Shown here: piece by piece, positions 9,243 to 17,282 of the stretch
Numbering within the stretch: the stretch's first letter is position 1
Layout of the letters: the number at the start of each line of letters is the position of its first letter
Program-made: the position numbers and the translations under genes
NCBI RefSeq assembly: GCF_015845845.1
Contig: NZ_LDIG01000138.1
Location: forward strand, 1 to 50,144
DNA length: 50,144 nucleotides
Direction: 5' to 3'
From: Paenibacillus dendritiformis
Lineage (GTDB): Bacteria > Bacillota > Bacilli > Paenibacillales > Paenibacillaceae
The notes under the pieces: generated by a model
Database searches by the model: none
Told to the model about the DNA's origin: nothing
The model's input: only the letters and a program-made list of their open reading frames with translations

Positions 9243-9443
9243 ATGTACATATATCGGTTGGAAGCGTCATCGGCGAAGGGACCGTTCGTTTGCGTCGTGG
9301 CCGCGGAGTCGGAGGCAGAAGCATTCGCGCATGCGGAAGCGTATTTGACGCGCGAAGCGCCAGGCGCAGAATGGACGGACCTGGCGTTATTGGAAAAGAA
9401 ACGCTGCCGTTCGGGCAGCGGGTATATCATTCCCTCCCGTTAG
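9243..9443 (+). CDS. DUF3906 family small protein
   Basis: A 66-residue protein starting MYIYRLEA and containing the segment LALLEKKR near its end, followed by GSGYIIPSR. This matches my recollection of the DUF3906 family of Bacillales (MYLYRLE...VEKKR...GYVI). ATG 9243 is preceded by GGGGAGGGAGGAAGGC, a strong ribosome binding site; the frame stays open further upstream but without a suitable site. Function unknown. It is probably cotranscribed with the FMN reductase 63 bp downstream. Confidence 0.75.
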   Translation: MYIYRLEASSAKGPFVCVVAAESEAEAFAHAEAYLTREAPGAEWTDLALLEKKRCRSGSGYIIPSR

Positions 9444-9506
9444 GCAAGGTTGTTCATCCATAGACGATGTTCGCTGGCCAACCGCAACATGACGGAAGGA
9501 GAGAAG

Positions 9507-10046
9507 ATGGTGCGTATTGTATGTATTGCCGGGAGCAATCACGCGGATGCGACCAGCACCAAGCTGGTGCGCTATATCGCCGCGCGGCTGCAAGAAAAGA
9601 ATCATGAGGCGGAGGTCGTAGAGCTGCATCTCCTGCCGCTTCCTTTGTACAATCCGGATGTTGACGAGGAGAATGCGAACGTGCTTCGCCTGAAGAAGGC
9701 GGTCAAGGAGAGCGACGCGATCGTGCTGGCGACGCCGGAGTACCATGGCAGCCTGTCGGGCGTGCTCAAGAATGCGCTTGATTATTTGAACTGGGATTAT
9801 TTTAATAATAAGGTTGTGCTTTCGGTCAGCTCCGCCGGCGGCGCGGTGGGCGTCAGCTCCTTGTCCCAACTCCAGACGATCGTGCGGAATCTGCATGGAA
9901 TCAACTGCCCGGAATGGATTTCGATCGGAGGAGATCAGCGGGAGTTCACGGCTGACGGCGTGCCGACGCATGAGAATGTCGTACAGCGCGTGAACAAGAC
10001 CCTGGATTATTTCCTGGCGTTGGCGAAGAATACGCGCGACCTGTAG
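9507..10046 (+). CDS. NADPH-dependent FMN reductase family flavoprotein
   Basis: A 179-residue flavodoxin-fold protein. It begins with beta-strand 1 and a phosphate loop (VRIVCIAGSNHADATSTKL) and carries the family signature ATPEYHGSLSGVLKNALDYL near residues 75-94. The second conserved part is SVSSAGGAVGVSS. It resembles azoreductase/chromate-reductase-type NAD(P)H:FMN oxidoreductases. ATG 9507 has GGAAGGAGAG upstream, favouring it over the longer open frame. It is followed by a strong terminator. The physiological substrate is unknown. Confidence 0.88.
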   Translation: MVRIVCIAGSNHADATSTKLVRYIAARLQEKNHEAEVVELHLLPLPLYNPDVDEENANVLRLKKAVKESDAIVLATPEYHGSLSGVLKNALDYLNWDYFNNKVVLSVSSAGGAVGVSSLSQLQTIVRNLHGINCPEWISIGGDQREFTADGVPTHENVVQRVNKTLDYFLALAKNTRDL

Positions 10047-10084
10047 CAGGTTATCCGGATGGACTCATAACATGATCGAACAAG

Positions 10085-10116
10085 CCCGCCCTCGCTTGGG
10101 GCGGGTTTTGTTTTTT
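10085..10116 (+). terminator. Rho-independent terminator after the FMN reductase
   Basis: A 7-bp GC stem CCCGCCC / GGGCGGG with a 7-nt loop, followed by TTTTGTTTTTT. It lies between convergent genes. Confidence 0.9.
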
Positions 10117-10143
10117 GCTGAAGGGCATGTCCCCTGCAGAACG

Positions 10144-10971
10144 CTACTTCGACAGCGGGCGGCGGAAATTGCCGATGACGCCGACGGTCTCCACGATATT
10201 GACGAACGCCTTCGGATCGATCTCCATGATGCTGCGCTTCAGATCGGGCAGCTCGTAGCGGGTCGTCACGGTCATGAGCATATCCTTCTCGATATCGGTG
10301 AAGGCGCCGCGGGTTTTAATAACGGTTACGCCGTGCGGAAGACAGAGCAGCTTGTTGATGAGCGCTTCTTTCTCCCGGGTAATGATAAAGACGGTCACCT
10401 TGTAATGGTTGATATAGATTGTGCCGATGACTTTGCCTGTCGTGAAGATGGACACCATGGAATAGAGGACAAGCTCCCATTCCTGGGATATGTATCCGTG
10501 CGAGAAAATAACGGCGCCGTTCAAGATAATCAGGATGTTCTGAATCGAGAAATCGCGGTAGCGGGTCACGATCGATCCGATGATATCGAAGCCGCCGGAC
10601 GAGCCCCCCACGCGCAGCGAGATTCCGCTCCCGATTCCGACGAGCGTTCCGCCGAAGACGGCGGCAAGCAGCGGCTCATTGGTCACCGAATGAACGGGAA
10701 TGACGGTCAGCAGCCAAGTCGTGGTGGCGACGCTGAGAATGCTGTACCCGATGAACCGCTTGCCCAGTACGAACCAGCCCCAGATCAGGATCGGAAGGTT
10801 GAAGGTGAAATACAAGACGCTTGGATTCCAGCCGGTCAAGTAATTCGTTACGAGCGACACGCCCGATAACCCGCCGCTGAGCAGATGGTGCGGAAGCAGG
10901 AACAGATTGAAGGAGGCGGCGATACAGGCGGCGCCGATAATAATCGTGATGCAGTGGAAAATTCGCTTCAA
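10144..10971 (-). CDS. YitT family membrane protein (YitT + DUF2179)
   Basis: A 275-residue integral membrane protein. Five to six N-terminal helices (residues 8-175) contain the family motifs LLPHHLLSGGLSGVSLVTNY and LRVGGSSGGFDII. A C-terminal cytoplasmic DUF2179 domain (about 190-270) has VIKTRGAF and FVNIVETVGVIGNF. The start is TTG at 10971, with GAGGTGACA about 8 nt upstream. A perfect 12-bp palindrome ACCTCATGAGGT (10981-10992) overlaps that site. B. subtilis has several paralogues of unknown function. It is divergent from the RNA helicase. Confidence 0.9.
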   Translation of the reverse strand: MKRIFHCITIIIGAACIAASFNLFLLPHHLLSGGLSGVSLVTNYLTGWNPSVLYFTFNLPILIWGWFVLGKRFIGYSILSVATTTWLLTVIPVHSVTNEPLLAAVFGGTLVGIGSGISLRVGGSSGGFDIIGSIVTRYRDFSIQNILIILNGAVIFSHGYISQEWELVLYSMVSIFTTGKVIGTIYINHYKVTVFIITREKEALINKLLCLPHGVTVIKTRGAFTDIEKDMLMTVTTRYELPDLKRSIMEIDPKAFVNIVETVGVIGNFRRPLSK

Positions 10972-11033
10972 CGTGATGTCACCTCATGAGGTAGTATTGG
11001 TCAGTTCGGAACTGGTATTCTGTCAATCGTTTA

Positions 11034-11042
11034 TGTTATAAT
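11034..11042 (+). promoter_or_regulatory. Extended -10 promoter candidate for the helicase leader
   Basis: TGTTATAAT matches the TGnTATAAT extended -10 consensus. No good -35 hexamer lies at 16-18 bp, as is common with extended -10 promoters. It would give a leader of nearly 190 nt before cshA. Confidence 0.45.
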
Positions 11043-11048
11043 ATGCTG

Positions 11049-11241
11049 GATGTTCTTGAGTAGGCTTATGTTACCCACGTTGACCATAATATGATTACAT
11101 GGTGGAAGTCCCCCGTGCAGGACCCCTCCGCATTGTATATGAGAAGGCGAACGGCTGGAAGTGCCTTTCGTCACCATTGTCGCGCTACTTAAGAATACAG
11201 ACAAGGCTGTGGATTGTCCACAATGAAGGAGTATGAATATA
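11049..11241 (+). promoter_or_regulatory. Long structured 5' leader of the RNA helicase gene
   Basis: This non-coding stretch contains an outer pairing ATGGTG / CACCAT (11100-11105 with about 11172-11177) around smaller stems such as GTCC / GGAC. A perfect hairpin TGTGGA-TTG-TCCACA at 11208-11222 stands 3 nt before the ribosome binding site AAGGAG (11226-11231). The layout suggests post-transcriptional control of the helicase, as known for cold-responsive DEAD-box mRNAs. It matches no riboswitch class I recognise. Confidence 0.45.
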
Positions 11242-12786
11242 TTGAAGACATTTGTTGAATTCGGCCTGGAGCCGAAATTGCTCCAAGCGATTACGGAATT
11301 AGGGTTTGAAGAAGCCACTCCGATTCAAGAAAAAGCGATTCCGGTTGCCATGACGGGACGTGACTTGATTGGACAGGCTCAGACAGGAACAGGTAAGACC
11401 GCCGCATTTGGAATTCCGCTTATCTCCAAGATTGACCCGTCGGAAGAGCGAGTCGTCGCTCTCGTAATGACCCCTACCCGCGAATTAGCCATTCAGGTAG
11501 CCGAAGAGATCGGCAAGCTGACCCGATTCAAAGGAGTTCGTTCCCTGCCGATTTACGGCGGACAGGATATTGGCCGGCAGATTCGCGCACTGAAGAAGCA
11601 TCCGCAGATTATTATCGGAACGCCGGGCCGCTTGCTGGACCACATTAACCGCAAGACGATTCGTCTGGACGATGTGCAGACGGTCGTATTGGATGAGGCG
11701 GACGAGATGCTCGACATGGGCTTCATGGAAGACATCACGTCGATCCTGAGCCTCGTGCCGGAAGAGCGCCAGACGATGCTGTTCTCGGCCACGATGCCGC
11801 CGAACATCCAGAAGCTGGCGAATCAATTCCTGCGCGATCCGGAGCATGTCTCTGTCATGCCGAAGCAGGTGAGCGCTCCGCTGATCGAACAAGCCTATAT
11901 CGAAGTGCCTGAACGGGCGAAGTTTGATGCATTGAGCCGCTTGCTCGACATGGAATCGCCGGAGCTGGCCATCGTATTCGGCCGCACGAAGCGCCGTGTC
12001 GACGAACTGTCCGAAGCGCTGCAGAAGCGCGGCTATTCCGCTGACGGCTTGCACGGGGATCTGTCCCAGAACCAGCGCGACAACGTCATGCGCAAATTCC
12101 GCGACGGCAGCATCGACGTGCTCGTCGCTACCGACGTGGCCGCCCGCGGCTTGGACGTATCCGGAGTTACCCATGTCATCAACTTCGACCTGCCGCAGGA
12201 TCCGGAATCTTACGTGCACCGCATCGGCCGTACCGGCCGCGCGGGCAAGGAAGGCAGCGCCTGGTCGTTCGTTACGCCGCGCGAGATTGACCATTTGAAC
12301 TTCATCGAGCGGGTGACCCGCCACCGCATTCCGCGCAAGCCGATGCCGACGCTGGCGGATGCGATCGAGGGCAAGCAGCGCATTGTCGCCGAACGTTTGA
12401 TGGAAGTGCTGAAGGATACGGATTTGAACGAATACAAGGGCATTGCGATTCAACTGCTTGAGCAGTACGATTCGGTGCATTTGCTGTCCGCGGCATTCAA
12501 GCTGCTGACGGGCGAGAAGAAGGATGTCCAGATTTCGCTGACGCCGGAAGAGCCGATTCGCGTGAAGCGCCGCAAGCCGGACCTGCGCTCCAGCGGGCGC
12601 AAGCTGTCCGCGCCGTATAACCGCGGAGGACGCCAAGGAGATCGCCGCGGAGGCTATGGCCGGGATAACCGTGGCGGATATGGCCGCGACAACCGGGGCG
12701 GCAGCCGCGGAGATTACCGGGACCGCAACGGCGATCGCAGACCGCGCCGCTTCAATGACGAAGGACGCCGCCAGCGCGACGAATAG
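11242..12786 (+). CDS. cshA: DEAD-box ATP-dependent RNA helicase, CshA type
   Basis: A 514-residue helicase for RNA turnover and ribosome assembly. The motifs run in order: Q motif FGLEP...EEATPIQ, Walker A AQTGTGKT (~residue 45), [18 protein letters not shown] box VLDEADEML (~150), SAT (~183), and domain 2 with HRIGRTGR (~327). A basic RGG-rich tail (last ~60 residues, [16 protein letters not shown]) replaces the dedicated RNA-binding domain and fits CshA. I chose TTG 11242 because AAGGAG ends 10 nt before it and homologues begin MKTF; ATG 11233 is only 1 nt behind the same site. It ends at a bidirectional terminator. Confidence 0.92.
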   Translation: MKTFVEFGLEPKLLQAITELGFEEATPIQEKAIPVAMTGRDLIGQAQTGTGKTAAFGIPLISKIDPSEERVVALVMTPTRELAIQVAEEIGKLTRFKGVRSLPIYGGQDIGRQIRALKKHPQIIIGTPGRLLDHINRKTIRLDDVQTVVLDEADEMLDMGFMEDITSILSLVPEERQTMLFSATMPPNIQKLANQFLRDPEHVSVMPKQVSAPLIEQAYIEVPERAKFDALSRLLDMESPELAIVFGRTKRRVDELSEALQKRGYSADGLHGDLSQNQRDNVMRKFRDGSIDVLVATDVAARGLDVSGVTHVINFDLPQDPESYVHRIGRTGRAGKEGSAWSFVTPREIDHLNFIERVTRHRIPRKPMPTLADAIEGKQRIVAERLMEVLKDTDLNEYKGIAIQLLEQYDSVHLLSAAFKLLTGEKKDVQISLTPEEPIRVKRRKPDLRSSGRKLSAPYNRGGRQGDRRGGYGRDNRGGYGRDNRGGSRGDYRDRNGDRRPRRFNDEGRRQRDE

Positions 12787-12831
12787 ATGTGAAACGGGAA
12801 TGGCCGAAGCCGTCCTGAGCATAAGACAACA

Positions 12832-12861
12832 CAAAGAGCCCGCAATGATGCGGTCTCTTTG
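12832..12861. terminator. Bidirectional terminator between cshA and a YjcZ-type gene
   Basis: A 13-position stem (CAAAGAG.CCGCA / TGCGG.CTCTTTG, one mismatch) with a 4-nt loop, between convergent genes. T-rich sequence follows on neither side beyond CTCTTTG, so it is of moderate strength. Confidence 0.65.
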
Positions 12862-12876
12862 CGTTCAGGCGCCGAA

Positions 12877-12978
12877 CTAGATGATAAGGGCGCGGCTCAC
12901 GATAACCAACAGAATGAACAACACCAGAATCGTACCTGTCGACGTCCAGAAACCGCCGTATCCTCCTACGTGGCTCAT
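12877..12978 (-). CDS. YjcZ family sporulation-associated mini-protein
   Basis: A 33-codon gene: MSHVGGYGGFW, then a single membrane helix (TSTGTILVLFILLVIVSRAL) and a short tail. Gly/Tyr-rich start plus ILVLFILLVIV is the hallmark of YjcZ-type sporulation proteins, which are tiny membrane proteins of spores. AAAGGAGGTTGTAAC precedes ATG 12978. A CATATGATA element upstream resembles a SigE/SigK -10 box. A second copy lies at 40586-40678. Confidence 0.88.
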   Translation of the reverse strand: MSHVGGYGGFWTSTGTILVLFILLVIVSRALII

Positions 12979-13023
12979 GTTACAACCTCCTTTAGAACTT
13001 ACAAAGGTTTTGAATTACAGTAG

Positions 13024-13032
13024 TATCATATG
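13024..13032 (-). promoter_or_regulatory. Possible SigE/SigK-type -10 element
   Basis: On the minus strand CATATGATA fits the CATAnnnTA pattern of mother-cell sporulation promoters, 46 bp upstream of the YjcZ-type start. A convincing -35 partner was not found. Confidence 0.3.
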
Positions 13033-13152
13033 CCGGGGGGGCATTTGCGACTGAGCAAGTACCCAGAACGCTGAAAATAGGCACTGGCAGAGCAGGGGAG
13101 CTTTGTATTATAGTAGATAGGACAGGATGATGTATTCGAGGGGGAATGACCT

Positions 13153-13983
13153 TTGGAATTTCGAGGGATAATGGGCGGCTTTTACCGCATTTCGGAATGG
13201 ATTATGCGATTTTCGGTTACGAACGTGCTGTGGCTGCTCTGTTCGGCGCCGTTTTTCTTTTTTGTGCTGGTCAAATTGCTCGTCATGCAGCAAAACATGC
13301 TTAATGAGTCGATCACGATGAATTGGATGATGGGGATTACCGCCCCGTTCACGCTCTTCCCGGCGACAGCCGCCATGTTTTCGGTAGGCCGCAAGTGGGT
13401 CATGGGGGAGACGGATGTCAAATTGCTCAAAACCTTCTTCAAGTCCTACAAGGAGAACTACAAGCAAGCCATGGTCGGCGGCATCTTCTATACGGTGCTG
13501 TTCGTCGTCATGTATGTGGACTATACCGTATACATGACGCAGCTCCAGTCCATGCAGATTGTCGGATTCGTCATGCTCGGACTGCTCATCGTCTTGTTCG
13601 TGTCGCTGTTTAATTTTTTCTCGATGGTGGCACACTATCATATGAAAACGGTTCAGCTGGTCAAGAACAGCATCCTGCTGACGCTGCTCCGTCCGCTCCG
13701 CATCATCATGACGACCGTTGTCAGCGGCGCGATTTTATATTTCAGCTTGTTCAAATGGCCGTTCCTGCTCATCTTCTTCGCAGGCTCTGTCATTGCCTAC
13801 TACGCTTTCTTCAACTTCTATGCGGTCTATCAGAAGATGCAGGATCAGCATCAGCGCATGCAGGAGCAGGAGGAAGCAGGAGAAGAGCCCGAGAAGGACG
13901 CCGATACGGAAGTTCCCTTCGATGAAGTCGATCACGCGCCGGTCAAGGAGCATGAAGTCGGGAACCGTTATTCCCGTCCATAG
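13153..13983 (+). CDS. YesL family (DUF624) membrane protein
   Basis: A 276-residue membrane protein with the DUF624 start: the segment GGFYRISEWIMRFSVTNVLW lies at residues 8-27, followed by five hydrophobic segments. The region FPATAAMFSVGRKWVMGETD and an FFKSYKENYKQA loop around residue 95 also match. The C-terminal ~40 residues are charged and Glu-rich. TTG 13153 sits behind CGAGGGGG; ATG 13171 is an alternative. YesL proteins often sit beside carbohydrate uptake genes and their function is unknown; here it stands alone. Confidence 0.85.
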   Translation: MEFRGIMGGFYRISEWIMRFSVTNVLWLLCSAPFFFFVLVKLLVMQQNMLNESITMNWMMGITAPFTLFPATAAMFSVGRKWVMGETDVKLLKTFFKSYKENYKQAMVGGIFYTVLFVVMYVDYTVYMTQLQSMQIVGFVMLGLLIVLFVSLFNFFSMVAHYHMKTVQLVKNSILLTLLRPLRIIMTTVVSGAILYFSLFKWPFLLIFFAGSVIAYYAFFNFYAVYQKMQDQHQRMQEQEEAGEEPEKDADTEVPFDEVDHAPVKEHEVGNRYSRP

Positions 13984-14051
13984 TCCGAACGGCTTGACGG
14001 GCGGCGGGAAGCTGCCGCGTAAGCTTGGCACGATTGGGAATAAAGTACCGG

Positions 14052-14080
14052 TTTACATTTGAGGTCCACCGCTATATAAT
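14052..14080 (+). promoter_or_regulatory. Strong vegetative promoter for the 6S RNA candidate
   Basis: TTTACA (14052-14057), a 17-bp spacer, and TATAAT (14075-14080). The predicted start is near 14087. Confidence 0.75.
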
Positions 14081-14086
14081 AAGAAT

Positions 14087-14268
14087 ACTTCCTGCGATGT
14101 ACGTGTCGGCTTTCGTTGTTTTGAACCAATGTTTGTTTCTAGGGAGTCCTAGATCGAAGTGCGGCTGGCAAGCCCTCTTGAGGGGAAGTCAAAAGCATTT
14201 TTGCGGACGCCCACCTGCTAGAGCAGGTTCAGAAACATAAGAGCCAAACGGCATAGGCGGGTTTTCCT
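14087..14268 (+). ncRNA. ssrS: Probable 6S RNA
   Basis: A ~180-nt non-coding region starts from a near-consensus promoter. Its ends can pair (GTTGTTTTG with CAAACGGC, TTGTTTCT with AGAAACAT, CCTGC with GCGGG), giving the long rod with a central bubble typical of 6S RNA. On the 3' side of the bubble is the hairpin ACCTGC-TAGA-GCAGGT inside CCCACCTGCTAGAGCAGGTT, close to the Firmicute 6S consensus as I recall it. 6S RNA sequesters RNA polymerase-sigma A in stationary phase. The exact 3' end is uncertain. The short reading frame across it lacks a ribosome binding site. Confidence 0.65.
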
Positions 14269-14282
14269 ATTGACATTCCAGC

Positions 14283-14327
14283 CACCTTTCATGTGAATGA
14301 CCATTCGCATGGAAGGTGTTTCTCTTT
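14283..14327 (+). terminator. Strong terminator downstream of the 6S RNA candidate
   Basis: A 16-bp stem with two G-U pairs (CACCTTTCATGTGAAT paired to ATTCGCATGGAAGGTG) and tail TTTCTCTTT. Confidence 0.85.
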
Positions 14328-14418
14328 ATTGGACACATTTTTCCTTCCGTTAACTCCGGAACAGTGATACACTATAGATAAGTGAGCAACGGCTGTCATG
14401 AAAAGGAGGAACACGCTT

Positions 14419-14811
14419 TTGTCACTCAAACGAGTATTGGTCGGCATTCTTCGCAGTTTTGAATCCAGCGGCGATCGTGCCAAAGACCCCAAATTGAAAA
14501 CGCATTACTATCAAATGTCCCGGGATAAAGCATGGGAAGAAATCGCATCGACATTGAAGAAGATTCAGGGGTACAAAATACTTCATGAGGTTCCTTCTGT
14601 CGGTGAAATCACTATGGAGAAACGGACGATGACCGGACGGACAATGGATATTACCGTATCTGTCATCAACGTGGGACCAATGAGAACGGCGGTTGATATT
14701 TACTCGGCTTCACGCGGGGGATTAGGTGATTTGGGCGCCAATTATCGCGTAATACTCGATTTGTTCGCTGTCTTGGATAAGAAGCTGGCGGCATACAAAG
14801 TGAATAGTTAA
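14419..14811 (+). CDS. Conserved small cytosolic protein of unknown function
   Basis: A 130-residue soluble protein beginning SLKRVLVGILRSFESSGDRA after the initiator. LKTHYYQMSRDKAWEEI lies near residue 30, and a C-terminal half with alternating strands (TMDITVSVINVGPMRTAVDI) resembles DUF1499-like cytosolic proteins of Bacillales, from memory. I chose TTG 14419 because AAAGGAGGA (14401-14409) ends 9 nt upstream; the in-frame ATG 14398 overlaps that site. No catalytic motif is obvious. A terminator follows, so it is probably monocistronic. Confidence 0.7.
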   Translation: MSLKRVLVGILRSFESSGDRAKDPKLKTHYYQMSRDKAWEEIASTLKKIQGYKILHEVPSVGEITMEKRTMTGRTMDITVSVINVGPMRTAVDIYSASRGGLGDLGANYRVILDLFAVLDKKLAAYKVNS

Positions 14812-14854
14812 GGAAGCGGCCGCCGAATAGAGGCAATGGGCACTGCCTGATGAT

Positions 14855-14894
14855 AAAGCGAGAGGAGAGCCGAAACTCTTCTCTCGCTTTTGTT
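14855..14894. terminator. Bidirectional terminator between convergent genes
   Basis: A 15-bp stem with one G-U pair (AAAGCGAGAGGAGAG / CTCTTCTCTCGCTTT) and a 6-nt loop, with a T-rich end on the plus strand. It serves the small cytosolic protein and probably tpx. Confidence 0.85.
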
Positions 14895-14910
14895 CTCCCT
14901 GGAAGCGAAC

Positions 14911-15423
14911 TTACAGCAAGCTTTTGACCGCTTCGATCGCTTTCTCGTAGTTCGGATGCTCCGTCATCTCGCCGAGCACTTCGACATAGCGAATCGTGTT
15001 GTCTGCGTCAATGACGAAGATGGAGCGCATATCAAGCTGAAGCTCCTTAATGAGGACGCCGTAGGCTTCACCGAATGTGTTGCCCTTGTAGTCGGACAGC
15101 ATGACGACATTCTCGACGCCTGCCGCGCCGCACCAGCGGGCTTGCGCGAACGGAAGGTCGGCGCTGACCGTCAGCACGACGACGTTGTCGCCAAGCTTGC
15201 CTGCTTCTTCATTGAAGCGGCGGGTCTGCGCATCGCATACGCCCGTATCGATGGAAGGAACGACGCTGATGAGCTTAATCTTGCCTGCGAAATCGTTCAG
15301 GCCTGCAACCTCCGTCAACGATTTGTTCAACCGGAATTCAGGTGCCTTGTCTCCAGCCTTCAATTCCGGGCCCACCAGCGTGATGGGATTGCCCTTGAGC
15401 GTAGCTTGACGTTCATTAGACAT
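14911..15423 (-). CDS. tpx: Thiol peroxidase (Tpx)
   Basis: A 170-residue atypical 2-Cys peroxiredoxin that reduces H2O2 and alkyl peroxides with thioredoxin. Peroxidatic Cys63 is in [15 protein letters not shown] and resolving Cys98 in ARWCGAAG, matching the spacing of E. coli Tpx (61/95). The start [20 protein letters not shown] is also typical. ATG 15423 has GAAGGAGGC 8 nt upstream; the frame extends six codons further without a site. A promoter candidate at 15535-15564 would leave a ~105-nt leader containing a long palindrome. Confidence 0.95.
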   Translation of the reverse strand: MSNERQATLKGNPITLVGPELKAGDKAPEFRLNKSLTEVAGLNDFAGKIKLISVVPSIDTGVCDAQTRRFNEEAGKLGDNVVVLTVSADLPFAQARWCGAAGVENVVMLSDYKGNTFGEAYGVLIKELQLDMRSIFVIDADNTIRYVEVLGEMTEHPNYEKAIEAVKSLL

Positions 15424-15467
15424 ATCGTTAGCCTCCTTCAATAAAGTGACGGTAATTTATCGAGGTC

Positions 15468-15514
15468 GTTCAAAAAGTACGCTTCTCATCACGAAGAAAT
15501 GCGCCTTTTTGAAC
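15468..15514. repeat. Long imperfect palindrome in the tpx leader
   Basis: A perfect 10-bp terminal stem GTTCAAAAAG / CTTTTTGAAC encloses interrupted pairing (CGC / GCG, TTCT / AGAA) to a small loop, 47 bp in all. I recall similar CAAAAAG...CTTTTTG palindromes as dispersed intergenic repeats in Paenibacillus genomes. Only one full copy is seen here. It could also act as a leader structure of tpx. Confidence 0.6.
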
Positions 15515-15534
15515 AGTCATTTACCTTATTTTTC

Positions 15535-15564
15535 ATTATAAAGCTTTGCTTGTACGATTGTCCA
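15535..15564 (-). promoter_or_regulatory. Promoter candidate for tpx
   Basis: On the minus strand TGGACA, an 18-bp spacer and a perfect TATAAT (plus coordinates 15559-15564 and 15535-15540). Confidence 0.6.
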
Positions 15565-15646
15565 ATGTCCGTTCGTGATAGGTTGACCGCATCCATGAGA
15601 ACGATTGGAGAGTTCAGGCCGGCGGAGAGAGAGGAAGAGAAGACCC

Positions 15647-16246
15647 GTGATATTTATCCGATATGAAAATTGGCGCAGTTATATCAAGCAGTTCCCGGTA
15701 ACGACGCTCCTCATTATCGCGAATGTGGCGATGTTCATCGTGCTCGCGCTGAATGGGGGAAGCCAGGATAACATGACGCTGTTCCGCTTCGGCGCCGTCT
15801 TGAAGCTGGAGCCGTACGCCAGCGAGACTTGGCGGCTGGCGACAGCGATGTTCCTGCATTCGGGATTCCAGCATCTCTTGTTCAATATGTTCGCGTTATT
15901 CGTGTTCGCGCCGCCGATGGAGCGGATCCTCGGCTCCTTCAAATATGCCGTGTTGTATCTGCTGAGCGGCCTGCTCGGCAATGCGGCGGCCTTGTATCTG
16001 TCCGAATGGGGAACCTTGGCCGTGGGGGCATCGGGCGCGATTTATGGCGTATACGGAGCCTATCTGTTCATCGCTATTTTTCAACGGTGGGCGCTCGATC
16101 AGGCATCCCGGAAGACGATTATGATTATTCTTGGCATCGGGATCGTGCAGTCGTTCGTCATCACCGGCATTAGCTGGAGCGCCCATATGGGCGGCATGGC
16201 TGCCGGTTTTTTGCTGTACGCCGTACTGCAGCGCATTCGGCAGTAA
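15647..16246 (+). CDS. Rhomboid family intramembrane serine protease
   Basis: A 199-residue polytopic membrane protease with six hydrophobic segments. The catalytic Ser129 is in VGASGAIYG and His180 in SAHMGGMAAGF; the conserved HSGFQHLLFNM (His71, His76, Asn80) supplies the oxyanion-side residues. GTG 15647 follows AGAGAGGAAGAGA; an upstream TTG at 15605 would add an arginine-rich tail and seems less likely. It stands 55 bp before a LysR gene and may be cotranscribed with it. Substrate unknown. Confidence 0.92.
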   Translation: MIFIRYENWRSYIKQFPVTTLLIIANVAMFIVLALNGGSQDNMTLFRFGAVLKLEPYASETWRLATAMFLHSGFQHLLFNMFALFVFAPPMERILGSFKYAVLYLLSGLLGNAAALYLSEWGTLAVGASGAIYGVYGAYLFIAIFQRWALDQASRKTIMIILGIGIVQSFVITGISWSAHMGGMAAGFLLYAVLQRIRQ

Positions 16247-16301
16247 CGGCGGGCAACGCACCGCAAGAACGTATTATTAAGCAGAACGGAGCGAGACATT
16301 C

Positions 16302-17252
16302 GTGGAACTTAGGCAATTGTTGTACTTCGTGAAGGTGGCCCAGAAGGAGCATGTGACGCAGGCGGCGGAGGAGCTTCATGTCGCCCAGTCTGCCGTAAGC
16401 CGGCAGATTCACCAATTGGAGGAGGAGCTTGGCGTCAAGTTGTTCCTGCAGAAGGGGCGCAACCTGCAGCTAACGCCGGTAGGGCAGTTGTTCTGCAGCC
16501 GGGCGGAAGCGGTGCTCAAGGATCTGGAGCGTGCGGTTCAGGAGGTGCAGGAATTCATGCATCCGGAGCTGGGAGAGGTGCGGATCGGATTTCCGCACAG
16601 CTTGGGAATCCATCTCATCCCGAAGCTGGTGGCCGAGTTCCGGAAGCGGCACCCGAACGTGAAGTTCCGCTTCAAGCAGGGGATGTACCCGTCTCTCATT
16701 CATGACATCGTATCCGGGGAAGTCGACCTTGCGTTCATCTCCCCCTATCCGAAGGATAGCGATATGGTGACGGGGGAAATCGTGCTGAATGAGGAGCTGC
16801 TCGCCATCCTTCCGCCGAACCATCCGCTGGCCCAGGAGGAGACGATCTCCCTGAAGCAGCTGAAGGAAGAGACGTTCGTCATGTTCAGCCCCGGATATTC
16901 GCTGCGGCCCATCGTATGGGATGCCTGCATGAAGGCAGGCTTCACGCCGCATATCGGCTTCGAAGGGGAAGAGACGGAGACGATTCGAGGGCTCGTGGCG
17001 GCCGGCATGGGAGTAAGCCTGCTGCCGGATATGGCGCTCCAGCATACATCGGAGCTTCAGCCGGCCCGCGTCAGGGTAGTCGATCCGGTCGTGACGCGAT
17101 CCATCGGGCTGATTCGCCGCATCGACGAGAAGCTGCCCCTGGTGGCCCAGACCTTTCATGCCTTTTTGCTGCAATATTTCAGGGAGCATCAGGAGGGCAA
17201 GCGCGGGCCAGGGAACCCGGATTCGGCGACAAATGAGCTTGAGCTGCTGTAG
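16302..17252 (+). CDS. LysR family transcriptional regulator
   Basis: A 316-residue regulator. The N-terminal winged helix (residues 1-60) reads MELRQLLYFVKVAQKEHVTQ with the recognition segment QSAVSRQIHQLEEELG. The C-terminal effector domain is periplasmic-binding-protein-like (~90-295) and contains IGFPHSLGIHLIPKLVAEF. The domain resembles GltC/YwbI-type regulators but the effector cannot be read off. GTG 16302 has a weak GGAG site. No divergent target lies next to it; the rhomboid gene upstream is on the same strand. Confidence 0.92.
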   Translation: MELRQLLYFVKVAQKEHVTQAAEELHVAQSAVSRQIHQLEEELGVKLFLQKGRNLQLTPVGQLFCSRAEAVLKDLERAVQEVQEFMHPELGEVRIGFPHSLGIHLIPKLVAEFRKRHPNVKFRFKQGMYPSLIHDIVSGEVDLAFISPYPKDSDMVTGEIVLNEELLAILPPNHPLAQEETISLKQLKEETFVMFSPGYSLRPIVWDACMKAGFTPHIGFEGEETETIRGLVAAGMGVSLLPDMALQHTSELQPARVRVVDPVVTRSIGLIRRIDEKLPLVAQTFHAFLLQYFREHQEGKRGPGNPDSATNELELL

Positions 17253-17282
17253 CTTCGCCGGGAGCTTAGCGGCATACACAGA

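Noticed and set aside
10072-10869. A plus-strand frame antisense to the YitT gene
   Set aside because: No binding site; it begins in a terminator and overlaps a recognised membrane protein.
11485-12834. A 449-codon minus-strand frame across the RNA helicase
   Set aside because: It is antisense to an unmistakable DEAD-box helicase and looks like mirrored codon bias (Ala/Arg/Gln-rich, no motif).
14025-14240. A 71-codon plus-strand frame over the 6S RNA candidate
   Set aside because: No ribosome binding site, it spans the promoter, and it fits the structured RNA better.
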